From Halorussus marinus (GTDB taxonomy: Archaea > Halobacteriota > Halobacteria > Halobacteriales > Haladaptataceae), in assembly GCF_004765795.1 (NCBI RefSeq), contig NZ_SBIV01000014.1, positions 1 through 38,796 on the forward strand: a DNA stretch of 38,796 nucleotides, written 5' to 3'. The notes below the pieces were generated by a model, which saw only the letters and a program-made list of their open reading frames with translations, searched no databases and had not been told where the DNA came from. Shown here piece after piece: positions 31,954 through 38,796 of this stretch (position 1 is the first letter of the stretch; each line of letters starts with the position of its first letter). A program made the translations under genes and the position numbers.

Positions 31954-33159
31954 ATGCAGGCAGCCGTCGATGAGCGTTCCTGCGTCGAGGTGACTACGAT
32001 GAAAGACCCAGAGTCGAGAACCATCTTCGCAGGCGTCGATGGACGTACCGACACCGAACTACCCGAGTGGTATCGTCAGCGTCACGGCGGCAAAGACACC
32101 GTGAGCTTCGCTGAGGCGATCCGCGACCTCCCGCAGGCCGTCGAGACGACCGTGGCGTACCAGAATCCGTACACCGACGAGTGGGTCGAGACGGAGCGGT
32201 TCAACGCGCTCGTCGAGCCGAGTCGCGCTCGAGAGCAGGCCCGTGAGGAGGACGCCGAAACGGATTCTTTGTTCCATATTCCGACCGACTCGTACTCGAT
32301 CATCAACCCGGTCGACGTCTACGGCCCTCTGGAGGAGGTCCTTCGGGAGGAGACTATCGACCGAACGCCGCTGGGTGACGTGATGTTCGGCGAGATTCGT
32401 CGCTACCGGGGCGGCGGCGAGGTCCATATGGACATCATGTTCGACGGCCTCGAAGTGCGCCTTCCCGGCCGGTCGGACCCGATCACGATGGGCGTCACGT
32501 CGGGCTACGACTTCTTCGGTGAGCACGCCGTCTACGTCGAGGGGTTCGCCCAGGACGGGTACTGTTCAAATACGATGCGTTCGCTCACCGACAAGGAGGT
32601 CATCAAACACGTCGGCGACGTGCGGAACTTCCGCACCTGGTGGGAGGAGCTTCTCGCACAGGTCGAACTCGTCGCCGACGACCTATTCGAGTTCATCCGG
32701 GACGCCCAGGACATCGACCTCGACTTCTCGGAGCTCCCGTTCACCGTCACGGAGTTTTACAGTCTTCTGGGCTTCCCGGACTACCTGGCCGAGCGCGCTG
32801 CGAGTGATGCGGAGGCCAACGCGACCTCCCCCGTCGAGATCGATATGTGGACGCTGCATTCCGGCGCCACGTACGCGCTCACCCACTTCTTCCAAGGCAA
32901 GGAGGGTGCGTCGCTGGACGGCTACGTTCGCACGGCCAACGACATCCTGTTCAACCCGGAGGGCACCATCGAGCGCGTCGAACGCGCTTACGAGGAGGAG
33001 CTGGAGACAGACGGCGATGACGGGTCGCAGGCGTCGCTCGCCGGCGAGCGCGCGCTCGCGAGCATCGAGCGCATCAGCGACGATCTGCAAGAGAAGGTCA
33101 ACCAGTTCGAGGAGCGCGAGGACGCGCTTCGTGAGCGGTTCCAAGATGCCATGAGCTGA
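31954..33159 (+). CDS. DUF932-like plasmid protein
   Basis: 401 residues from ATG 31954; ATG 31999 (MKDPESRTIF) is also plausible. The middle follows the pattern of DUF932/phage-plasmid proteins of the TIGR03299 type: YSIINPVDVYGPLEEVLREE, then DVMFGEIRRYRGGGEVHMDI, SGYDFFGEHAVYVEGFAQDG and CSNTMRS. The C-terminal part is helical and ends in a coiled coil (ERISDDLQEKVNQFEEREDA). Members are common on conjugative and phage-like elements; the role is unknown. It lies behind element 9 and the TTAACCAACA repeat. Confidence 0.65.
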   Translation: MQAAVDERSCVEVTTMKDPESRTIFAGVDGRTDTELPEWYRQRHGGKDTVSFAEAIRDLPQAVETTVAYQNPYTDEWVETERFNALVEPSRAREQAREEDAETDSLFHIPTDSYSIINPVDVYGPLEEVLREETIDRTPLGDVMFGEIRRYRGGGEVHMDIMFDGLEVRLPGRSDPITMGVTSGYDFFGEHAVYVEGFAQDGYCSNTMRSLTDKEVIKHVGDVRNFRTWWEELLAQVELVADDLFEFIRDAQDIDLDFSELPFTVTEFYSLLGFPDYLAERAASDAEANATSPVEIDMWTLHSGATYALTHFFQGKEGASLDGYVRTANDILFNPEGTIERVERAYEEELETDGDDGSQASLAGERALASIERISDDLQEKVNQFEEREDALRERFQDAMS

Positions 33160-33201
33160 TTGTCGGAGCGGCGTTCACTGATACAATCCTAAAATAGCAG
33201 T

Positions 33202-33756
33202 CTACGTTAGAGATTCCGGTTCCTCGTTATATTCGACTACTAATTCGACATCCTCAGGACCGAATTCATCACGTTCCGCTTCAAGCGTATCAAGAGCGTC
33301 TTTAACCGGGAAGAAATCCGGCTTCTCGAGTGCATCTTCTGTCGCCCAGGCGTATCGAATCGTTTGCTCGGAATCAATGAGAAACACGGCACGCTGCGGG
33401 ACGCGCTCGTGGTTCTCCCATTCATCATAACAGATGTCATATGACTCGGCAACCCGCCCGGAACTATCACTAAGTAACGGGAAATTGAGGCCGTATTCCT
33501 CGGCGAATGCTCGATGGGCGTAGACGCTGTCACCAGAAATTGCCCAGACATCGAGAGCGGGCGTTAGCTGAAACCACTCTGCATCGCGAATCGCACACAG
33601 TTCGTTTGTACAAATAGGACTGAAATCAAACGGGTAAAATACCAGCAACGCAGCCCGATCATTGGCTGTTGACTCATCCAAGCAGTACCCGGTTTGTTCT
33701 CCGTCACGGAGACCCGGAAGAGTAAATGACGGTGCAGACGCTCCCTCGTTTATCAT
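33202..33756 (-). CDS. Peroxiredoxin (AhpC/TSA, AhpE/BCP-like)
   Basis: 184 residues from the ATG at 33756 (MINEGASAPSFTLPG). The peroxidatic site is FYPFDFSPICTNELC: C49 in a Px3SxxC motif (S46 in place of the usual T), with a nearby C54. DVWAISGDSVYAHRAFAEEY and FPLLSDSSGRVAESY are the standard family stretches. It reduces peroxides using thiols in the cytosol. It lies on the same strand as the HxlR gene (101-base gap) and may be co-regulated with mercury resistance, since Hg(II) causes thiol stress. An in-frame GTG at 33771 is less likely as the start. Visibly AT-richer than its neighbours. Confidence 0.85.
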   Translation of the reverse strand: MINEGASAPSFTLPGLRDGEQTGYCLDESTANDRAALLVFYPFDFSPICTNELCAIRDAEWFQLTPALDVWAISGDSVYAHRAFAEEYGLNFPLLSDSSGRVAESYDICYDEWENHERVPQRAVFLIDSEQTIRYAWATEDALEKPDFFPVKDALDTLEAERDEFGPEDVELVVEYNEEPESLT

Positions 33757-33857
33757 ACGACATAGTAGCACACGAAGACAGGATAGTCATTGGGTCAGCA
33801 CTCCGATCTGAATTGCTCACCACTTGATGTGGGATGAAATTCACTAAAGTCCGTACG

Positions 33858-34202
33858 TCAGGAGTTCGCCGTCGCCCACTCAAGAAGCGGTTCTAATCTC
33901 GAACGAATCTCATCACCCTCGTCAGTTAGCGCGTATTCGACGCGTGGTGGAATTTCGTTGTACTGCGTCCGTGAGACGAGTCCTGCCTCCTCGAACTCGT
34001 CGAGTCGTTTCGAGATTGTCGAGGTACTCGCCGTCGGGAGGTGCTCCTCAATCTCCGCGAACCGCAGCGAATCGTGTGCGCCGATGATGCTGACGAGTTG
34101 CATCGCGTATTTCCGGCTCAACGTGTCGATGACACCCGTGAGCGGACAGTAGCACGTCCCCTCGACATCGCACGCGGGCGCCGATGACGTAGTGTCTGCC
34201 AT
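33858..34202 (-). CDS. HxlR-type regulator with N-terminal Cys cluster
   Basis: 114 residues. A winged helix of HxlR type: CPLTGVIDTLSRKYAMQLVS, LRFAEIEEHLPTASTSTISK and RLDEFEEAGLVSRTQYNEIP. The N-terminus has C11, C17 and C19 (CDVEGTCYC), close together and suited to binding a soft metal or to thiol switching. It is divergent from merA with 78 bases between. A dyad TACTCCA...TGGAGTA lies in that gap. I infer a Hg(II)-responsive regulator of merA. Haloarchaea lack the classic MerR in this locus. Confidence 0.75.
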   Translation of the reverse strand: MADTTSSAPACDVEGTCYCPLTGVIDTLSRKYAMQLVSIIGAHDSLRFAEIEEHLPTASTSTISKRLDEFEEAGLVSRTQYNEIPPRVEYALTDEGDEIRSRLEPLLEWATANS

Positions 34203-34221
34203 AGCTTCGTGGCCTCCAACC

Positions 34222-34248
34222 TACTCCATAGCTTCGGACTCTGGAGTA
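34222..34248. promoter_or_regulatory. Dyad between HxlR and merA genes
   Basis: TACTCCA (34222-34228) and TGGAGTA (34242-34248), perfect 7-bp arms with a 13-base spacer. It lies 33 bases before the merA ATG and 20 bases from the HxlR start, so one site could control both. ATAGCTTCG is also repeated directly (34201-34209 and from 34228). Confidence 0.6.
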
Positions 34249-34280
34249 CAAGAACTTCCCGTCGTAAAGTATAGGCACAG

Positions 34281-35735
34281 ATGACTCAGACAGCCGACTA
34301 CGATCTCGTGATTCTCGGTGGCGGCGCCGCAGCCTTCGCCGCAATCACCGAAGCGAGTCGACGCGATCTCTCGACAGCGATGGTGAATACCGGCTTGCCC
34401 ATCGGCGGGACGTGCGTGAACGTCGGCTGTGTTCCGAGTAAGCATCTCCTTGCCGTCGCCGAGAGCGGAGCTGCAGCGTCGGAGAACCCCTTCGACGCCG
34501 TTCGATACCCCGAGGAGCCGACCGTCGATTGGGCCGCCGCCCTCAACGACACCGACGAACTCGTCGAGCGGTTCCGGCAGGAGAACTACGTCGACGTCGC
34601 CGAGCACTTCGAGATCGACATCTACGAGGGGTACGGCCAGCTGGTCGACGATACTACCATCGAGGTCGTCGACGGCGCCGACGAGGGCGCACACATTACT
34701 GGGAAGAAGGCCCTCGTCGCGACCGGCAGTTCACCGTGGGCGCCGCCCATCGACGGCCTCTACGACGTCGACTACTACACGAGTGAGACCATCCTCGAGG
34801 AGCGCGACCTTCCCGAGAGTATCCTAATGCTCGGTGGGGGATACATCGCGCTGGAGTGGGGACAGATCCTGCACCGTGTCGGCATCGACGTGACGGTTCT
34901 CCAGCGCTCCGACCGCGTCCTCTCGGACATGGAAGGCCAACTTGGTCGCGAGATGCAGCGTGCATTCGAGGAGGAGGGCATCGAGGTGATCACCGGCAAC
35001 GACTTCCAGCGCGTCCGCACGCTAGCAGCCGACGGCGGCGCCGAAGCGATTCAGTCAGGCGTCGCCGTCGAAACGACCATCGACGGAGACGAGCGAACGG
35101 TCACCGGCGACGCGCTGTTCGTCGCGACCGGCGTCCAGCCGAATAGCGAGGGCATCGGCCTCGAAACGGTTGGGATCGAAACGAACCCCGACGGGACGAT
35201 TCGTGTCGACGAGTACTTCCAGACGACGAATCCCGACATCTACGCGGCGGGCGACGTGATCGGCGAGCCCGAACTGGAGACCGTCGCCGCCAAGGAGGGC
35301 AATCACGCCGTCAAGAACGCGTTCGGCAACGAGGGCGTCAGCATCGACTACGACGCGGTGCCAGCAGTCGTGTTCACCAGCCCGGAAGTCGCCGCAGTCG
35401 GGACGACAGAACGCGAGTATATGGACGAGCACGGCACCTGCTCGTGCCGAACCGTCCAGATGGCGGATGTCCCGCGAGCGAAGGCCGTCGAGAACACGGA
35501 TGGCCTCGTCCAAGTCGTCAAACACCACGAGACTGACGAGATCGTCGGCGTCCACATGGTCGGCCCCCGTGCCGCCGACATAATTATGGAAGCCACGCTT
35601 GCGGTGACGTTCGGCCTCACGGTCGACGACATCATCGACACCGTCCACCCGTTCCCGACGTTCTCCGAGGCGTTCAAACAGGCCTGTCAGGCGTTCCGAC
35701 GGGACATATCGACGATGAGCTGCTGTATCGAGTGA
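34281..35735 (+). CDS. merA: Mercuric reductase
   Basis: 484 residues. FAD site GGGAAAF, redox-active pair C45/C50 in GGTCVNVGCVPSK, NAD(P)H site MLGGGYIALEWGQI, FAD-binding AAGDVIG. The C-terminus ends MSCCIE with the vicinal Cys pair (C481, C482) that hands Hg(II) to the active site in MerA. It has no N-terminal HMA domain. It reduces Hg(II) to Hg(0) with NADPH in the cytosol. Length and motifs separate it from dihydrolipoyl dehydrogenase. It diverges from the HxlR regulator and converges with nikR over a 3-base gap (GAGTGA-ATC-TCACTC dyad spans both stops). Confidence 0.92.
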   Translation: MTQTADYDLVILGGGAAAFAAITEASRRDLSTAMVNTGLPIGGTCVNVGCVPSKHLLAVAESGAAASENPFDAVRYPEEPTVDWAAALNDTDELVERFRQENYVDVAEHFEIDIYEGYGQLVDDTTIEVVDGADEGAHITGKKALVATGSSPWAPPIDGLYDVDYYTSETILEERDLPESILMLGGGYIALEWGQILHRVGIDVTVLQRSDRVLSDMEGQLGREMQRAFEEEGIEVITGNDFQRVRTLAADGGAEAIQSGVAVETTIDGDERTVTGDALFVATGVQPNSEGIGLETVGIETNPDGTIRVDEYFQTTNPDIYAAGDVIGEPELETVAAKEGNHAVKNAFGNEGVSIDYDAVPAVVFTSPEVAAVGTTEREYMDEHGTCSCRTVQMADVPRAKAVENTDGLVQVVKHHETDEIVGVHMVGPRAADIIMEATLAVTFGLTVDDIIDTVHPFPTFSEAFKQACQAFRRDISTMSCCIE

Positions 35736-35744
35736 ATCTCACTC
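35730..35744. terminator. Dyad spanning convergent stop codons of merA and nikR
   Basis: GAGTGA-ATC-TCACTC covers the merA stop (35733-35735) and the nikR stop (35739-35741 on the minus strand). It could act as a short two-way terminator hairpin; no T-run follows, so this is tentative. Confidence 0.3.
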
Positions 35745-36146
35745 CGGGTCGGCCGGCGCAGTACTGCGGAGGAGCATCGTCTTCACACGACCAACCCCAT
35801 CGAAATCACGGAGCCGATACACGAGTTCCCGCACCCGCGCCGCATCGCCATGACAGAAGACGGTCTCTAAACACCACTCGCCCTGGTGGGTATGGCTCAT
35901 CGTTTCGATGACGTCCTGAAACTGGTGCTGGGCCGAATGGAGATCGTGAATCACCTCGTGGTGCTGGTAATCGAATGCCAGTACAGCGACGACCTCGCCT
36001 GAAACCTCCTCGAGTTGTGAATGTCCCTCGATGTATTCCTGCATCGCTTCACGAATCGCCCGCGAGCGGGAGTCCAACCCCTCAGCCTGCCATGTCTCGT
36101 CGAACTCCTCGAGAATGTCCTCAGACACGTTCAAGCTCGTGCGCAT
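35739..36146 (-). CDS. nikR: Nickel-responsive regulator NikR
   Basis: 135 residues from the ATG at 36146 (MRTSLNVSEDILEEF). An N-terminal ribbon-helix-helix (MRTSLNVSEDILEEFDETWQ, SRAIREAMQEYI) is followed by the ACT-like metal-binding domain. The nickel ligands H74, H85, H87 and C92 (SAQH, SHTHQGEWC) are spaced as in NikR. It binds DNA when loaded with Ni(II). It is divergent from the NicO/RcnA-like gene (103-base gap), so it probably represses the transporter or releases it at high nickel. A frame extension to 36215 adds a basic N-terminus and is rejected. Confidence 0.88.
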   Translation of the reverse strand: MRTSLNVSEDILEEFDETWQAEGLDSRSRAIREAMQEYIEGHSQLEEVSGEVVAVLAFDYQHHEVIHDLHSAQHQFQDVIETMSHTHQGEWCLETVFCHGDAARVRELVYRLRDFDGVGRVKTMLLRSTAPADPE

Positions 36147-36249
36147 ACTCCCCAATTGATCCCCTACTGTCTTGACCCCTCGATTATTACGGAATTCACG
36201 TTTCAGTCTTAACAACCGCTATACAGCGCAGGGATAGAGGAATATATGA

Positions 36250-37071
36250 ATGCTCCACGGCGAGGCGTTTCCACTGTTGGTCGGCGCGATTGCGCTCGGA
36301 TTCGTGCACGGCATCGAGCCCGGACACGGATGGCCGGTCGCCGCGAGTTATGCACTCGATCAATCCAATAAGTGGCTCTACGGACTCGCCGCCAGCTCGC
36401 TGATCGGCATCGGCCACCTCATTAGCAGTCTGGCGATGGTCGGCGTGTTCTTCTACGCGAAATCCTACTTTCAGCTGACCCAAGTGAACGAGCCGATCTC
36501 GATTCTTGGCGGCGTTTCCATCGGCGGTCCAGTCAGCATCGTCGCAGGCGTCTTACTCATCGGACTCGGGATTCGAGAGTACACGCACGGCCATTCTCAC
36601 CAGCACGAGGACAGCCACGGACACGACCACGATGAGCATACGGAGGAGCAGTCGAGCCACCACAGTCACGGCACGCCACCCACGCACGAACACTCCCCGG
36701 ATGGGCTCCTTACACGGGTGAAAATTCGGCTTGGAAAAATCGGAGGGCACTCCCACGAGCACGGGACCGATCCGGCTCCTGACGCCGACCGCGGACTCCT
36801 CGGAATCGCCTGGTTCGCATTCGTCCTCGGGTTCGCTCACGAAGAAGAATTCGAGATTATCGGCCTCTGTGCCGGTTCGACGTACTGTCTGGAGCTGATG
36901 ACTGCGTATGCGCTGACGGTCATCGTCGGCATTGTCGGGTTAACGATGCTCCTCATCGCCGGCTATCAGGAGTACGAAGAAACAGTCGAGCGGTATACAC
37001 CGTACCTGCCGCTGTTCTCAGCGACCGTCCTCATCGTCATGGGACTCGGCTTCATCGCCGGCGTCTTCTGA
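36250..37071 (+). CDS. NicO/RcnA-like nickel-cobalt exporter
   Basis: 273 residues, six or so membrane helices (PLLVGAIALGFVHGIEPGHG; WLYGLAASSLIGIGHLISSL; GVLLIGLGIREYTHGH; IAWFAFVLGFAHEEEFEI; YALTVIVGIVGLTMLLIAG; FSATVLIVMGLGFIAGVF). The motif HGIEPGHG in helix 1 and FAHEEE resemble the metal sites of the NicO family. The large cytosolic loop (about 113-160) is rich in His and Asp (HGHSHQHEDSHGHDHDEH), as in RcnA. It probably exports Ni(II) or Co(II). Divergent partner of nikR. The last 54 bases overlap the ArsR gene on the other strand. Confidence 0.82.
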   Translation: MLHGEAFPLLVGAIALGFVHGIEPGHGWPVAASYALDQSNKWLYGLAASSLIGIGHLISSLAMVGVFFYAKSYFQLTQVNEPISILGGVSIGGPVSIVAGVLLIGLGIREYTHGHSHQHEDSHGHDHDEHTEEQSSHHSHGTPPTHEHSPDGLLTRVKIRLGKIGGHSHEHGTDPAPDADRGLLGIAWFAFVLGFAHEEEFEIIGLCAGSTYCLELMTAYALTVIVGIVGLTMLLIAGYQEYEETVERYTPYLPLFSATVLIVMGLGFIAGVF

Positions 37072-37617
37072 ATCACGCCGAACACTCTCCAGCGTCCCAT
37101 TCTCAGTAAGGTCAATAAGCGCGCGATTTAGCAGTTCACGGAGGACGAACTCCTCGTAATGCTGTGTTGCACAGTACTCGCACGGCTTCATTTCTCGTGC
37201 CACCGCTTCGATGTCGTCGCCGTGCTCCCCATAGAGCGTCTCAACGAGCCCTGCTAATTCGGCTGCCGCGGTTTCCTGCGCCCCAGCGAGCGTCTGCTCA
37301 GCGTCCTCTGGTAGGTCATACGAAAAAATCCGCGTGTTCGACTTGTAGTACTTCCGCGTCCCCCCACCAGCTTCTTCGAGCCGGGCAATCTCGACCATCC
37401 CCGCATCCTTCAGGACGTTCACGTGGTGGCGCACCGTCGTCTCCGCCTTTTCTTCGCCACGACGATGCAGTTCGTCGTGGATCTCCTCGATCGTCATTTC
37501 CTCGGTTGCGAGCATGTCGAGGATCTTCACCCGGACATCGTTCTCCAGTGCCTTCGCTTTCTCCGGGTCCGTCGTCACGACTTCGCGGATCGGCACGTCA
37601 GATTCGAGGAGCGCCAT
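37018..37617 (-). CDS. ArsR-type metal-responsive regulator
   Basis: 199 residues from the ATG at 37617 (MALLESDVPIREV). Winged helix: EKAKALENDVRVKILDMLAT, MTIEEIHDELHRRGEEKAET and TVRHHVNVLKDAGMVEIARL. A helical middle follows, then a CEYCATQHYEEF motif and a charged tail. The CxxC plus His could bind metal. It diverges from the second P-type ATPase, with a 131-base gap holding a TGGTTAT dyad. Tail to tail it overlaps the NicO/RcnA-like gene by 54 bases. A longer frame to 37662 begins with a hydrophobic stretch and is not preferred. Confidence 0.75.
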   Translation of the reverse strand: MALLESDVPIREVVTTDPEKAKALENDVRVKILDMLATEEMTIEEIHDELHRRGEEKAETTVRHHVNVLKDAGMVEIARLEEAGGGTRKYYKSNTRIFSYDLPEDAEQTLAGAQETAAAELAGLVETLYGEHGDDIEAVAREMKPCEYCATQHYEEFVLRELLNRALIDLTENGTLESVRRDSEDAGDEAESHDDEDGR

Positions 37618-37713
37618 TCTTGTGACGACATAGACGGACAACGACAGTAAGAGTAACGCCATTCCAACGACAGTGGTAGTATGATATCGAGACCGCTATA
37701 ACTCTCGTCATAA

Positions 37714-37739
37714 TGGTTATCCGCGTCGCACGATAACCA
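37714..37739. promoter_or_regulatory. Dyad between ArsR and P-type ATPase genes
   Basis: TGGTTAT (37714-37720) and ATAACCA (37733-37739), perfect 7-bp arms, 12-base spacer, ending 9 bases before the ATPase ATG. Likely ArsR operator. Confidence 0.6.
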
Positions 37740-37748
37740 ACAGGTACG

Positions 37749-38669
37749 ATGGGAACGACACACGACCAATTCAACGTCGGGGGGATGTCCTGCTCGTTCT
37801 GTGCCGAGAGCATCAAGAAGGCCTACAGTCGAACCGACGGCGTTGAGGACGTCGACGTGAGTCTCGCCCACGAGGAAGTTCTCGTCGAATACGACGACGA
37901 CCTGCTGAGCGAGGTCGAGGTAAAGGACACGCTCCGAGACCTCGGGTACACCATCCGCGACCCTGACAAAGCGAAGCGGTACGAGCAACAGCAGGCCGAA
38001 CTCTCCGACGGCAAGCGTCGCCTCCTCATCACCGGTGGCGCATCCATCGTTATCGCTGCCCTGATGGGATGGATGATTTTCGTGATGGGGCGCTTCGAGT
38101 CAACATCTCTCGGGATGGATCTGGTGACTCTGGGGCTGGCACTCGGGACGATGTTCGGGCCCGGCCGCTATATCAAAGAGAAAGCCTTCCAGAGCGTGCG
38201 CCGGGGTATCTTCAACCAGCACGTCCTCCTGGAAGCGGGCGCGTTCGCCGGACTCGTGGGTGGACTGCTTGGCCTGTTCGTCTTCCCGAGCTTCCCGACC
38301 GTTCACTTCTTCGCCGTCTCCGTGTTCATCACCACCTATCACATCCTTTCGGAGTACACCAGCCTCATCGTCCGCACGCGAGCTTCCCGAGCCGTCCAAG
38401 GCCTTCTCGACCTCCAGCCCGACACGGCACGCCGCGTCAGTGATGACGGTGATGTCGAGGAGGTCCCTGTCGACGACCTCGACGTTGGCAATCGCGTCCG
38501 CGTCAAGCCCGGCGAAAACATCCCCGTCGACGGCACGGTCGTCGAGGGCGAATCGATGGTCGACGAGTCGGTCGCTACCGGCGAGTCCATTCCCGAAGAG
38601 AAGGCCGCCGGCGACGCGGTGATCGGTGGCAGCGTCAACGAGACCGGGACGCTGCTCATCGAAGTAACT
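37749..38669 (+). pseudogene. P1B-type metal ATPase, cut off by the IS
   Basis: 307 codons of a metal-transporting P-type ATPase remain. The HMA domain has GGMSCSFC (C15, C18), then predicted membrane helices (LITGGASIVIAALMGWMIFV, LVTLGLALGTMFGPG, HVLLEAGAFAGLVGGLLGLF) and the actuator domain with ATGESIPEE. The IS starts at 38670, and the frame continues 13 codons into it before a TGA at 38709-38711. The CPx ion site, phosphorylation and nucleotide-binding domains are missing, so this copy cannot pump. Unless the rest lies beyond the IS as a target duplication it is a broken gene. ArsR regulator on the opposite strand. Confidence 0.9.
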
Positions 38670-38796
38670 GGCTGTGTTGAATCGCCATACGGCAGAGAGG
38701 TAGGCCGCTAAATCAAAGGAGTTGAAGCGGGAGAGTTCCGTTGACCATGACGCAAATCTCCCGCTTCATCGGGGAGGTTGTACCGGTTGCTCAAAG
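38670..38796 (+). mobile_element. Right edge: 5' end of an IS, reading outward
   Basis: The mirror of the left edge. The IS tip GGCTGTGTTGAATCGCC starts at 38670, inside the P-type ATPase. A start codon at 38748 opens the transposase frame (MTQISRFIGEVVPVAQ), which is cut by the window edge. Identity with the left copy over 126 bases shows two copies of the same element with 5' ends facing inward. Recombination between them could invert the whole interval. Confidence 0.85.

Noticed and set aside
9112-31954. Integron-like gene cassette array with attC-type hairpins
   Set aside because: The hairpins lie just before start codons rather than after stops, no integrase gene is seen, and several neighbouring genes overlap instead of being separate cassettes.
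1-38796. CRISPR array, tRNA or rRNA genes
   Set aside because: No regular direct repeats with spacers and no cloverleaf or rRNA-like segments were seen on either strand by eye.

Overview
The window looks like part of a haloarchaeal (class Halobacteria) plasmid or megaplasmid. The proteins are very acidic and the DNA is GC-rich. It carries a TFB gene, a HalOD1-type protein, an RPA-like OB-fold protein, plasmid-type TraG/VirB4 ATPase and primase genes, and several promoters with a TATA box about 28 bases before the ATG (leaderless transcripts). No Orc1/Cdc6, RepH, rRNA, tRNA or CRISPR was seen, so this is an accessory segment. Both edges lie inside the 5' end of the same insertion sequence, in opposite orientation: bases 1-126 are the exact reverse complement of 38670-38795.

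Layout. 138-6563: conjugation/DNA-processing pair, a TraG/VirB4-like ATPase then an AEP-type primase. 6607-8586: an AT-richer orphan gene on the minus strand, followed by a region with iteron-like repeats (8693-8880). 9112-10913: small zinc-finger and unknown proteins and a HalOD1 protein. 10914-11500: a very GC-rich stretch with long perfect or near-perfect hairpins, leading into an RPA-like gene (11501-12361). 12593-14685: an AT-richer convergent pair, an AlbA_2/Schlafen-type protein and a protein resembling the C-terminal part of that family. 14907-17214: TFB, a 34-residue ORF, a zinc-ribbon protein and a TFB C-terminal mini-ORF. 17211-18268: a likely toxin-antitoxin pair. 18404-20311: small plasmid proteins. 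20373-23545: an HTH regulator and a zinc/cadmium-type P-type ATPase. 23666-33159: accessory genes of mostly unknown function, including two DUF6166-like proteins, an Mrr-type nuclease, a candidate Mom-like protein and a DUF932-like protein. 33202-38711: peroxiredoxin, HxlR regulator, mercuric reductase, NikR, NicO/RcnA-like nickel transporter, ArsR regulator and a P-type ATPase cut by the IS.

The most interesting pattern is a family of nine short elements placed just before start codons of otherwise unrelated accessory genes (9112, 18879, 19327, 24197, 25142, 25620, 28738, 29814, 31954). Most have a T-rich TATA-like box, then arm A, a loop usually containing GAGGGGTG or GATGGGT, arm B, a short spacer, and a second copy of arm A (A'). 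B can pair with A or with A', so two mutually exclusive hairpins are possible. Arm sequences differ between loci but keep pairing, while the loop stays similar. This fits an undescribed structured regulatory element (RNA switch, or hairpin promoter) that ties the accessory genes into one regulon.

The right third is a metal and oxidative stress island: Zn/Cd efflux, Hg(II) reduction, Ni efflux and a second, now broken, metal ATPase. Each has its own regulator, and several have a visible dyad in the control region.
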